Source: Berberis thunbergii
Taxonomy: Eukaryota; Streptophyta; Magnoliopsida; Ranunculales; Berberidaceae
Direction of reading: 5' to 3'
DNA: 64,000 nucleotides
NCBI GenBank assembly: GCA_003290165.1
Contig: QNQO01000647.1
Span: 248,001-312,000, forward strand
Shown piece by piece: positions 1-10,366 of this stretch (its first letter is position 1; every line of letters begins with the position of its first letter). Position numbers and translations under genes: made by a program. Under the pieces are notes generated by a model. It was given only the letters and a program-made list of their open reading frames with translations. It was not told the DNA's origin and made no database searches.

Positions 1-1241
1 TCATTGAGAAAAGCTGGTTCAATTGTTGGTTGAACCTCTTGATTTGAATAAAAATGAATATTAGGAATAGTGATTGCATTTTGAACCTGTTGGTTTAACA
101 GCTGTTGTGAAAGCCAAGTTTGGCCTTGCTTAAGCTGTGCAATTTCTTTTTTCATGATATTTACTTCCGATTGTAAATCAGAAATAGAAACAGAATACTA
201 AGAAGGAGTTCTAAATCTATTGATAATTTCTTTATGATTGTAAAAAGGGTTCATAATTTCAGGAACCGGTTTGTGAGTAATTGTATTTTTTATGAGTCAA
301 ATACTCAGTTTTGAGTTTGGGATCATCAATTCGCTCAACAAAATAAAAAAGAATACTTGATTTTTTAGTTTTTGAGAGCATATTGATAGTGTTTAAAGCA
401 TTGCATGTGCAAGCTTTAGCATAATGATCCTGATCAGATTCTTCATGGTTAGAAGAATTGGAATCGTAACGCATTTGATAGACCTGAAGGTCATCATCAG
501 ATGGGTTAGATTCATACTCACAATTGAGTAAAATTGTAGTGAACATTTGCTAAATGTTTTCATCAGTGTCTAACTCATGAATTCTTTGGGCTGTACTACA
601 ACTTTTTGCATAATGACCTGGTTTTCCACAATTGAAACAAATGGGTTTTTTGAACAATAGGGCCTTTGTGTTTTAAAAAATGGGTGGGCTTGTGCGTGCC
701 ATGTCGAGTGGGCTTTTTGTAATAGTTATTGTACTGTTTTATTTGTTTTGGGCCATAATTCTTTTTGGACTTAAAGTGTCGGGCAGGATGAGTCTGATAC
801 TTTTGTTTGGAAGTTTTAGGGAAATGTCTTGCCAAGAGCTCATAGTCATACTGTTGACAAAAAAATCCAAGTTCATTAGAACCAGAGATGTTTTGTCTTT
901 TAAGTTGGGCTTTGAGACGGATATTGCAGAGTTGCAAAACAACCTCATTGATCTTAGCAATTAAGTCTCCAAACATTAGTCGTTCAAAAGGAATATCGCC
1001 ATTGTATTCAAATTGTAATTTTTCTCTTACAATATCAGCGAAAACAGGAGGTAATCCTAAAAGAAATTTCCTTTTCCAAAAGGATTGTTAGCTTCATTTT
1101 GGTGCATAACTTTCTTTAAGAATATATCCTTGTAAAATTTGAAATGACGAAGAGATTTGCATCTAATAATCATAACGAGATCACGAGATTTATCTTGGAA
1201 TTTTGAGGGATCACCTATAAAATGCTTAAGAATAGCGAAAA

Positions 1242-1622
1242 TCAAGTACTGACTATATCAGGAATGTTTTCACCATTTTCAGTTTTGATAGGGTGTCCAT
1301 TGAAATCAATTTTTATAGATTGAAAAATGCTTTGTTGTTCAATGGGAGTAATGTAATTATCCCGCCAACCTTTTAATTGACCTGCAAAGCCAGCTATAAT
1401 TACCCTTGCAATACTATGATCTGATTTGCCTTCACTGCGATGAGCAGCAGCCATCATTACCATATTTTGCGTTAGTTCGATAATATTTTCTTCTGATAAT
1501 CCATCTATATTCCATTCATAAATGTTGCTAGTAGAAAATGAACCGTGTGTTTGTAAATATTTTTCTTCATACAACATATCAGGGTAAGTACGCCGAGGAT
1601 AATAATTTTTTGTTGTAGGCAT
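1242..1622 (-). pseudogene. Coat-protein-like (DUF7746-type) segment
   Basis: This is the best preserved open piece of the element, 126 codons from an ATG. It has the block typical of these plant polyproteins: an aromatic YPRRTYPDMLYEEK start, then IYEWNIDGLSE, then a GFAGQLKGWRDNYI motif. It is part of the larger broken polyprotein and not an independent gene. Confidence 0.6.
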
Positions 1623-2072
1623 AGGATTTGTATTGGTTTGAGTTCTAAATTAACGCATTGGATTTGCTTCAAATCTTTGAAGTTTATCTAATTCAGACAT
1701 AATGTATGGTTCATTGTCAGAAGAATCATAACCAATATGAGACAAAGTGTTAATTTGTCTCTTTGAAGATGAAACCTTGTTAAAAACAGGTGCAGATTCA
1801 ATATTCAAAGCTGCAAGTATTCGATTAATCTCTTCCATGATGCGTGGAAGAGAAGAAATGGCATCACGTTCTATTGTATAAGGTTGAAAAAAAGTAATTG
1901 GTTTGTTTTTTTTTATTTGTAAAACAATTCTTTTCTGGAATAGGAAGAGAAGTCAATTGTTGGCCAATTTCATTAAGCAAAATATTGGTATAATTATTTT
2001 GCTCAATAACTTTCGAGATTCACGTGGATTCAGAAAGAGAAGTTGGATTTTGAAAGGAGAGGCAGTGATGGT

Positions 2073-2411
2073 TTATCCTTGAGTTTGTATATGAATTTCT
2101 TCTAAAGGAGGCAAGACTGATTCAACAATAGAGTTGTTTTTCAGATGCCATGGTTTAGAAGCATTTTTGACAACATTCAATTGTGAGAGATAAATGGATT
2201 CATACCATTCTAAAAATGGAATATGATCTTTGATATCCTCACAAAATTGATAAAACATTTTACCTAAACTAATCCTTTGATCAGAAGTAGTTTGAGAATA
2301 AAATGTTGTTCTTTTGTCTGAATTGTAATCCATAGAAAATTCATCTTTAACTTTTTGTTTATTTAAAACAAATTCAGTGGTTAAAGTATTTAATTGTACA
2401 GGATCTGCCAT
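2073..2411 (-). pseudogene. Linker segment of caulimovirid-like polyprotein
   Basis: A 112-codon open stretch starting MADPVQLNTL, with charged and aromatic helical character. It lies between the movement-protein-like part (higher coordinates) and the coat-like part (lower coordinates), the position expected in the polyprotein. No catalytic motif is visible. The following reading frame is closed by a stop at its end. Confidence 0.55.
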
Positions 2412-3040
2412 CTCAGATTGAGTTGGAGATCTATCAGAAGGATGTTATGATGGTTGGTTAGATGGGTTTCGGGATCTGGGGATGATAAGGATGATTCCTT
2501 AAATTTGCCAGATCAAGATGAGGAAGATCCTCCGGAGGAGGTGTTCTAGGGATTTGGGTAGGAGCAGTTCTGAAAAGAGATTCAGATCTACGTCCTGATT
2601 GGAAATCTAGAGGCTGTAACCTAGTTTTTCGAGATTCAGAGAACTGTAATTCAACAGTTCCATCTTCAAGAGTCAAAAATTGACTAAGCAAACTAGGAGG
2701 AGGCCTTTTAGGGGGGGAACCTGCCAAGTTACTGGAAGGGTAACTTGATTCCAGTTAATTGTCTTTGGAACAATAACACTGGTTTTGTCCTTGTTATCCT
2801 GAAATAGGATTGTGTATCCTTTTTTTCAGACTCCATCAAAGCTTTTGGACTCAATTAAGTCTTCATCGCTTTGTTGGTAATTTTTTAAATAAGAGCAAAA
2901 GGCTCAGATCCTGGTAACATGTCGAGATCAGAGGTTTGAATATTGATGGTCAGTGTTTCAAGGACATTTGGATCCTTAAGAGACACTGAGAAATTGGGAT
3001 AACATTCAAACCTCTTACAAGAACTGGCCTTAAAAAGTTA

Positions 3041-3760
3041 GTAAACCGACTAAATGCCCCACTCACTCTGGGGGAGAAGCTGATGATACACCGAAACAGT
3101 CCCAAATCTATATCGTACACGTGTAATGATGATCTCGAGGAAAATATAGGCCCTGGCGTCAGCTCGACACTAATTGGCTTGTGCAGTTCTAAACCTGCCC
3201 AATGTAGTCCGCCAAATGGACCCGAATTCTTACAGCCTGCTAGGCCCATGTGTCTCACATCTATCCTCAATAACCATAACCTTGCTAAAGGCAAGTATCT
3301 CGAGGATCAACTTCGGACGGGCAACTACAACTGCTATATGCTTCCAACTAGGAAGCAGATTTCAGAGTATATGTCACATCAGGGGACTTCTACCACTCTC
3401 GGAATGGAAACTATCTCCGGTGTATCTAGGAGCACATGGCTAATAGGGAAACTTCCCTCCACAACACGACTCCTATATAGAGAAGGATCTCCGCGCAGAT
3501 CTTCTTCCCTAAACTATGTCGTCGATGGTCTGGTCGAACCAAGACTCTTGCACTATAAATAAGACATGAGGTTGGTAAGCTAAAATACACTACAAATTCC
3601 CTATTTACAGCATTACACCTTTCTCATATTCCTGTCTAACTTTAGCATCAGAGTGTCATCGGCCACCACAATGGTGGTCCATGGCTAACGTGTGTTCCTT
3701 GTGCATGTCAGCAGTTTTACATGTCAATGTCAAAGTAGGGAGCAGAAAATGTATGCATCA
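3041..3760 (+). mobile_element. Orphan 3' LTR with polypurine tract of a Tat-like Ty3/gypsy element
   Basis: An LTR runs from 3081 (TGATGATACA) to 3760 (TATGCATCA), 680 bp. It is an inverted relative of the LTRs at 4251-4912 and 12888-13562: shared blocks include the region of 'cggagtgtcatcg', the TATA-like 'ctataaataagac' near 3553 and the 'aggttggtaagct' stretch. Directly before it lies a purine tract (CTGGGGGAGAAGC, 3068-3080) and about 40 bp resembling the internal end of the 4251-13562 element. This is therefore a 3' LTR in plus orientation whose body has been lost and replaced by the caulimovirid-like fragment. Confidence 0.75.
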
Positions 3761-3786
3761 CGGGGCTTTAAATAAATTATATTAGT

Positions 3787-4250
3787 GGCTTAGATATAAT
3801 TAACTAATGTTTGAGAATGGTCAATTTTGATTGTAAAAAGTATGAAATGTGGAGGGCAAAATGAGAAATCTAAAAGTTAGATGTAACAACCTATTTGTAG
3901 TATATAGATAATTGGAGGGTTCAAATAAATTATGTGGGGCTTAGATATAATTAATCAATGTTTGAGAGATGGTTGGTTTTTATTGTAAAAAGTATGAAAT
4001 ATGGAAGGCAAAGTGAATCCAAAATTTAGATGTAAGAGCCTATTTATAATTTATAGATTATTAGAAGGTTTCAAATAAACTATATTGAGGGCTTAGGTAT
4101 AATTAATTAATGTTTGAGATAGACTGGTTTTGATTGTAAAAAATATGAAATGTTGAAGACAAAATAGAAACAAAAGTTAGATGTAAGGGTCTATTTATAG
4201 TTTAGAGATAATTTGGGGTTTCACATCAATTATATTAGGGCCATAGGTAT
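3787..4250. repeat. 150-bp minisatellite, about 3 units, split by a retrotransposon
   Basis: Direct tandem units begin with a 'ggcttagatataatta'-like sequence at 3787, 3938, 4090 and 4239, giving spacings of 151, 152 and 149 bp. Each unit continues with 'aatgtttgag', 'ttgattgtaaaaa' and 'atgaaat'. The fourth unit is cut after 12 bp at 4250 and resumes at 13563, on the other side of the large LTR element. Confidence 0.9.
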
Positions 4251-4912
4251 TGATGGAGTCATTTTTTGCTCTATGCTCTGACCAGCACAAGTAGAACACG
4301 TGAGCCACGGACCACCGTTGTGGTGGCCGATGACACTCCGATGCTAAAGTCAGGCAGGGCTCTAAGGAAGGTGTAATGTTGTAACAAGAAATTTGTAGCG
4401 TACGTTAAATTACCAACCTCGTGTCATATTTATAATGCAAGTAGTCCTGGTTTAACCAGGCTATCGTAGGCGTAGATTAGGGAGGAGATATTCATAGAGA
4501 TCCCTCTCTAATTACGAGTCGTATTGTAGGAGGGAAACTCCATGTTAGCTCCGCGCTCCTAGATATGCAGGAGAAAGTTCCCAATCCAAGAGCACTCCGT
4601 AGAAGGGGGTTTCCTTGTGTGGAAGATACTCCGTGTTTGTTTCCTAGTTGGGAGCAAAAAGTAGTTGTAGATGCCCGTTCGAAACAGATCCTCGAGATAC
4701 TTGCCTAAGGAGGGCTTACAGGTATTGAGGATAGATGTAAGACGTGTGGGCTTAGTGTCCTGTGAGAGTTGGTTCGCCTAGTGGACTGAATTGAGCGGGC
4801 TTAGAACCACTAGGGCATGTTCAGTGTTGGGCTGATGCTGGGGTTCATATTTCCTTGAGATTATTACGACACGTGTAAGGCTCAGGGGTGTGACCGTTTT
4901 TATGTATCATCA
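4251..4912 (-). repeat. 3' LTR of the Tat-like element
   Basis: 662 bp, from TGATGGAGTC to TATGTATCATCA. It matches 12888-13562 along its length with scattered substitutions and small indels, so the insertion is not recent. A TATA-like 'catatttataat' at about 4424-4435 lies in the position of the 'cttatttatag' of the other copy. Confidence 0.9.
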
Positions 4913-5089
4913 GCTACTTCTCCCGAGTTAGTGGGTCGTCACATCGGTTCGCTAAGTCATCTCTTGAAGGGATGCGCCGCTCGTGATGATTGAGCTTGAA
5001 TCGTTGTTTGAACCGCACGCCACATTAAAGGCACGTGCGTCGGTTCGGAAAAAAAAAAAGGGAAATCATCCTTTATTTAGGTCATCTGT

Positions 5090-5720
5090 AGTGCAAAGTC
5101 TGATTCATCTACTTTGTTCACTTTCAAAGATATTGTTCTAAAAGGATCGTTCGCTTTCTTCATGGTTCAAGAAAACCTTCTTGATGATGTTGTTTTGGCT
5201 GAGGCCCTGTAATTTTTTGGAGACAGGTTGTTGTCCGAGTCCGGTCTTGCCGAAATCCATACGAAGTTTGGGGTTCCTGAGGACCTGCTATTGTATCTCT
5301 TAACGGGCGACTAAACACCTGTGTCACCTCGATTTCATTTGTTTACATCGCGAGATGCTCCAAACTAGAATGCATTTTCCGATACTGAATGTGATTTGGG
5401 AGTTCTTGGATCTCTAGGGATTCTTCAGCCTCAGTTGGGGCCTAATGGATATAGGATCATCCTCATGATTCTACTCAGTGCCAAGGAGGTTGTGTTAGCG
5501 TGACTCCGCGGGTGATCCACATGTGGACCTCCCTTCGGCTAAAGAGCAATGTTGTTTGTAAAATAAAGTCGTCAAAGTTCTTCGGTAAACTGCCTGATGA
5601 TTTCAAGTTCTGGAAGAAGTACTGCTTCTTGACTCCTGCGAATTTGAAGTATTTCCAATGCAGGGGTCATCCGCTCGAGCGACAGTTCAGGCCACTCGGT
5701 CTTCCACTAGGCTTAGTTCT
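5090..5720 (+). pseudogene. Antisense ORF remnant of the Tat-like element (putative gypsy type transposon domain)
   Basis: Broken plus-strand coding, opposite to the element's own gag. One piece (about 5395-5500) reads as leucine-rich LGVLGSLGILQPQLGPNGYR followed by an aliphatic helix, resembling the core of the Pfam family 'putative gypsy type transposon' (PF04195). The next open piece (5500-5868) contains KSSKFFGKLPDDFKFWKKYC followed by FLTPANL, like the tryptophan/phenylalanine segment that follows in that family. Frameshifts at about 5360 and 5500 and internal stops are present. Position between the polypurine-tract end and the tandem array matches the antisense gene of Grande/Retand-type elements. 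No function is known. Confidence 0.55.
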
Positions 5721-6287
5721 TCTGTTTCTGTACCTTCTTCTAATAGGGAGTGACCTTGGTGTGATTGCACTCTTTTTAGTTTTGACCGTTAATGAAAATA
5801 GTTTTATCAGTAATGTGTCTGTTGTCTTTATTGTATGTTGTTTTCTTTTGTCTTGTCATCGTGCTTAGGATGGCTGAGTCAATAGGACGCTTGGCTAGTT
5901 TGCCTGCAATAGAAAGCTTGACCGCTTTGTATTGTGAACGACTCGAGGTCGTTGTTGCGTAGCCATATTCGATAGTGGGCATGTTGCACATAGTTTAGTT
6001 GGGAATTGCCCGTGTTGTGTCTTGTTCCCAAGGTAAGTTGCTTGAGGCTTATCCTATTTGTCCGACCGGTCGATCGCAGTTGCTACTAAAAGCAAGTTGC
6101 AATGGCCGAGCGCATGTGTCAGAGCGTTCGTGCCAAGTCAGGCACCGTAAGTTCAGGTTGGCATCCTAAATAGCTTTTATTTAGGCACTGGCTTTACGAT
6201 CTTTGTATCGGCGCGAATGGCCTTCGCGAATATTAGGATGTTAGTCCGTTTGAGCGTGAAGACACTGATTCGGCTAGATTCATGTTT

Positions 6288-7060
6288 GGCGACCAAACTG
6301 AAAAGCATTAGTCTCATGGCAAGCCGTTTGGATCAATGTGGGACTGACTAGGCTCCCACCTTTCGAATCATGTATGACCAAGAAAAGTGGGCTATGGATT
6401 CGGGGAGTAAAAGTTTGGCGACCAAGCTGAAGAGCAGTGGCCTTATGGCAAGCCGTCGAAATCAGTTTCGGGCTGACTAGGCTCCCACCTTCCAAATCGT
6501 GTATGACCAAGCAAAGTGGTCTACAAATTGGAGGAGTAAAAGTTTGGCGACCAGGCTGAAAAGCAATGGTCCAGTGGCAAGCCGTCAAAATCAGTTCAGA
6601 GTTGACTAGGCTTCCACCTTTCGAACCATCAACACTTTCCCCGTGCGGCAGTGGCTATGAATTCGAGAGAGGTTTGGCGACCAGGCTGAAGAGCAGTGGT
6701 CCAGTGGCAAGCCATCGAAATCAGTTCGGGACTGACTAGACTCCCACCATCCAAATTATCTACACCTGAGTGGACCAAGCTACAAATTTGGGAGGGTTCA
6801 GGGGCCACGCTGAAGAGCAATGGTCCCGTGGCAAACCGTCAAAATCAGGTCGTGGCTGACTAGGTTCCTAGCTTCTAGACTTTTTACACACTCGCAGCGC
6901 AGGCTACAAGTCCAAGTTTGGTGATTTGGCGGCCACACTAAAAAGCAGTGTTCCTGTTGCGAGCCATCGGGATCAGTTTGGGACTGACTAGGCTCCCACC
7001 TTCCAAACTATCTACACCCTCGCAGTAGGGGCTACAAGTCTAGATTTTGATCAAAAGCTT
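6288..7060. repeat. 128-bp tandem array, six units, inside the Tat-like element
   Basis: Units starting at a 'ggcgaccaggctgaagagca'-like motif begin at 6288, 6417, 6546, 6676, 6803 and 6928 (spacings 129, 129, 130, 127, 125). Each ends with 'gactgactaggctcccacc'-like sequence. Degenerate half units continue to about 7290 ('ggctgactaagcttgcatgg' at 7257). The open frames seen across it on the minus strand repeat with the array and are not genes. Confidence 0.92.
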
Positions 7061-7821
7061 TCGTTGCTAGTCGTCACCAGCTAGGTTTACCTGATTAGGT
7101 TCGACGATCATTGGCCGCAAAAGAGGGGACAATAATCCATGGTGAGTTGTCATTACCAGGCATGATAGCGTTAATTAGACTCCCACTTCCTAAACTATCG
7201 ATTTCCACACTAAGCAAACTAGGTGTCAGGTTTAACCAAAAGTTGTCATCATCAGCTTTGGCTGACTAAGCTTGCATGGTTTGAAAAAAAGTTTCGCCTG
7301 TTGGGGGTGTGTGAATTTAGTTGTAGCATAGTCTGCTTAGAAAACAAAAACCAACACTCTTTTTATTTTTTAATGGACTGCCACTTTTTATTAAAAAAAA
7401 ATTTCAAAATGAAAACAACGTTGTTCCCCCATACTTAAACTTAATATTGTCCTCAATGTTAATAGATTATAGCACATACAATAAAAGATTTAAAAGATGA
7501 AAACAAACAACTAGCAAATAAAAATAATGAAAAGAAAATAAATGGATAGAGAAAGCAAATTTGAATGGGTTGCCTCCCAAGAAGCGTTTGTTTTAACGTC
7601 GTGCAGCCTGACGGCATCTCCAATTAATCCTCATGGAGTGATACGTCCTCCACGTCATGCTCCACAAATGACTCATAATAGGGCTTAAGTCGATGATGTT
7701 TCACCTTAAACTCCTTACCGGATGTGACACTCTTAATCTGTATAGCACCATGGGGAAAAACATTAGTAATAATAAAATGACCAACTCATTCAGAACGTAA
7801 CTTACTAGTTCTAAGACACGA

Positions 7822-8088
7822 TTAGAAAATCAAGACTTTCTTTCCAATGACAAAAGTATTTCCATGGATCATCTGATCATTAAAAACTATGGTATTTTCC
7901 TTATAATCGTTTTTACTATCATAAGCCTCATCCTGAATCTTTTCGAGCTCATTCAATTGTAATTTATTCCGCTTCTTTGTGTCATAGGGAACTCTATTGC
8001 TCTCATATCCAACAACAGTAGTGATGTTGGTCTCAAGTTCATTCTTGTTTCTGACGTCTAACAATTTTTGGGTCAAATTATCATTCAC
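7822..8088 (-). pseudogene. Athila-type integrase C-terminal fragment
   Basis: The piece contains LQLNELEKIQDEAYDSKNDY and ends with a VIGKKVLIF motif, the conserved stretch after the catalytic core of Ty3/gypsy integrases. It directly follows the protease fragment (8113), so roughly the whole RT, RNase H and integrase core have been deleted internally. Confidence 0.8.
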
Positions 8089-8112
8089 ATTAAAAGAAAA
8101 ACAAGAATGATT

Positions 8113-8883
8113 TTAAGTAGGATATCTCATGGCTACAAAGATGTTGAAGCCAATCACATCACCATCAAATTTCATGGTCAATTTTCCCACATGCCCATCA
8201 ATATTTTTCTTTGCAGTTTTCATGAAGGGGCGCCCTAAAATAAGAGGCAAAGGTGCTAAAAATTCCGAATTTTCCATCTCAAGCACATAAAAATATGTTG
8301 GGAATATCATATGGTTAACCTACACCAACAAATCTTCCAACAAACCTCGAGGATATGCATTAAAACGGTCAGCCAATTGAATAATAGCACCATCCTTTTT
8401 AGCTTCCCGAGATTCATAGATCGATAAATAGAATACGACATAACATTAATTGAAGCACCTAAGTCTAGCATGGCATTTTCAATTTTAGTATTATCGATAA
8501 CACAAGGGATAGTCAAACTACCCGGATCCTTACACTTCGACAACAATTTCCTTTGAAGAACTGCGAAAACATTCTCACTCACCTTAACTACCTCTCCGTC
8601 TCGAAGTTGTCTCTTTGTTGTGCAAAGCTCATTTAAAAATTTTGCATGCTTAGGCACTTGCTTAATAGCATCAAAAATCGGAATATTGACCTAAACTTTT
8701 CGGAAGGTTTCTAAGATTTCCTTTATCTTGTTCATTTTTCTTAGATTTGGCAAACCTACCTAGAAAAGGCACAAAAGGTGGAGAAAGATTGGCATAAACT
8801 GAATTTAGAACACTCACCTTCTTACCTTGGAGCTCTGGTGTCTCGACGATGGCTGGATCATCCTTCTGTAACTTAGCTACCAC
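8113..8883 (-). pseudogene. Athila-type retropepsin segment, broken
   Basis: Pieces at 8883-8671, 8657-8307 and 8310-8113 read as the region upstream of pol: a HAKFLNELCTTKR motif, LTIPCVIDNTKIENAMLDLG, then ASINVM, where the catalytic aspartate sits in DLGAS as in Athila proteases. Then comes PLPLILGRPFMKTAKKNID, the flap/C-terminal segment. A frameshift near 8380 and stops separate the parts. The reverse transcriptase that should follow is missing. Confidence 0.85.
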
Positions 8884-8999
8884 ATTTCGGCTCTGTTTGA
8901 GGACTATTGGTTCATTCTCAATTTGCCTACCACTCCTAAGTATAATTGCTTTTGAGGTTTCAAACCAATAAATTCAACTATCTGTCCCATTAGTAGCTT

Positions 9000-10119
9000 C
9001 AAATCTGCAATATCTTTTGATTAGTTCTGCTGAGAAAAAGTTAGCGATTTCAAAATCTCATCATAATTTAGACGCATACCTAAGTTGTGCTGAGGTGGTT
9101 CAAGCGGCCTTTGGAAGAAACCAAGGGGTGGCCGATTCGAAGCTTGTTGTTGAAGTTGTTTTGAATTTTTCCATCCAAAGCTGGGATGAGTTCTCCATCC
9201 TTCATTGTAAGTTTTTAAATAAGGGTTATTTCTATAGTTATTTTGCCCCTGAAAACCTACTGCATTGACATTTTCCCAACCGTCATTCTCAATCAATTGA
9301 GGACACTGATCAGATGGATGTCCTGGCTTAGTGCATACGCCAATAACTTGTGCAACTCCTAACACATTCGGCTTCCCAGAGCCTGAGTCATAAGTGAAGT
9401 AAAATTAGTCATTTGAGTTTCTGAACTGAAATTAGTACTTACTTCATTGACTTGGCATGAAGGCTCTCCAATTCCTTCATACTATTGGGCGTTTAAAACT
9501 CGGTTTACAATCAAAGTCTTTGCTGCTATTGGAGTTTTATCAACCAAAGCTCTTCCTGACGATGCATCTAACATTTGTCGCTCAAGAGGAAGCAATCTCT
9601 CATAAAAGTATTGAATCAGGAGCTCCTCCTTCATCTGATGATGCGAAGATGATGCTATGAGAGTTTTGAAACACTCATAGTAAGTTGGATATGATTATCC
9701 TGCACCTTGCTGCATACCACTGATTTTTTTCCTCAACAAGATAATTTTGGAAGTTGGGAAAATTTTCTCTAAAAACACCTTCTTCATGCTATCCCAAGAG
9801 TATATTGTTCCGGAAGGTAGTTCATAAAGTCAATCCTTAGCCCTATCAGTCAGAGAAAGGGAAATGCTCTCAACTTCAGGATATTCTCATCCACAATTAT
9901 TGGCGTCATACTGGAGCATACAACTTCAAATTCCTTCAAATGTTTATTTGAATCCTCCATAGAAAGACCATGATACTTCAAAATATGATGAAGTAGGCTG
10001 GATTTCAGCTCGAATGACTCTGTCTTACCCTACACTGCTGTTGGATACTGAATGCACAAGGGACCGACATTATCCAAGGTGGATGTCGAAAGTTCTTTAA
10101 TAGATCTGTTATCTGCCAT
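9000..10119 (-). pseudogene. Athila-type gag, broken
   Basis: An ATG at 10119 on the minus strand opens MADNRSIKEL. Successive frames give the retrotransposon gag core: NVGPLCIQYP (near 10060), HLKEFEVVCSSM (near 9920), LKLRAFPFSLTDRAKD (near 9855), IYSWDSMKKVFLENFFP (near 9790), ELLIQYFYERL (near 9620) and ALVDKTPIAAKTLI (near 9540). A degraded zinc knuckle-like GHPSDQCPQ lies near 9320 and a glutamine-rich tail lies in 9021-9365. Several stops and frameshifts show it is inactive. Confidence 0.82.
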
Positions 10120-10340
10120 GTCAAGCTCTTCTGATTAAGATTCAGAGCTAAACGTTTGTGACTCTTTTGTTTCTCTCATTCGTCTTCTAAATGTTTTCTC
10201 AAGCTCCGAAGTACTCTAATAAGGTATCGCTGTATCTCCTATGGCACATGAACTAGTACATGAGATAAAGAAAGAAAGAAAAACAAATCAATAAAAATAA
10301 AAATAAATAAATAAAAATTAATGAAGTATAACAATTTTAC

Positions 10341-10366
10341 TAATCCCCAACAATGGCGCCAAAAAT
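10341..10366 (-). other. Primer binding site of the Athila-like element
   Basis: The minus strand reads ATTTTTGGCGCCATTG followed by TTGGGGATTA, nearly the canonical Athila/Tat site with TTTTTGGCGCC and GGGGA. Confidence 0.85.

Larger units (their letters stand above)
1..3040 (-). pseudogene. Decayed caulimovirid-like (pararetrovirus-type) polyprotein, 5' half
   Basis: Read on the minus strand, collinear coding pieces separated by stops and frameshifts run from about 3040 down to the window edge. In order they are a movement-protein-like stretch (about 3040-2460), a helical linker region (2411-2073, 1838-1650), a coat-protein-like block of the DUF7746 type (1622-1242), a CCHC zinc knuckle (about 655-600, C-x2-C-x4-H-x4-C) and an acidic region (546-259) that would precede protease and reverse transcriptase beyond position 1. 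The domain order and the style of the segments match plant endogenous pararetroviruses of the petuvirus/florendovirus type. Breaks include stops at about 1649 and 2072 and a frameshift just upstream of the knuckle, so no intact protein is encoded. The right end stops abruptly near 3040 against a retrotransposon remnant. Family assignment is from memory of such proteins; a retroelement that merely shares these domains is the alternative. Confidence 0.7.

Noticed and set aside
3083..3562. A 159-codon plus-strand open frame
   Set aside because: It lies wholly inside the orphan LTR and the equivalent position is not open in the other copies of this LTR.
3787..4250. Regular repeats considered as a CRISPR array or centromeric satellite
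   Set aside because: Units of 150 bp are fully tandem without unique spacers, and three to four copies are too few for a satellite; it is a minisatellite.
6280..6820. Minus-strand open frames with internal repeats
   Set aside because: They are produced by the 128-bp tandem array; the length is not a multiple of three across all units and the frames do not persist.
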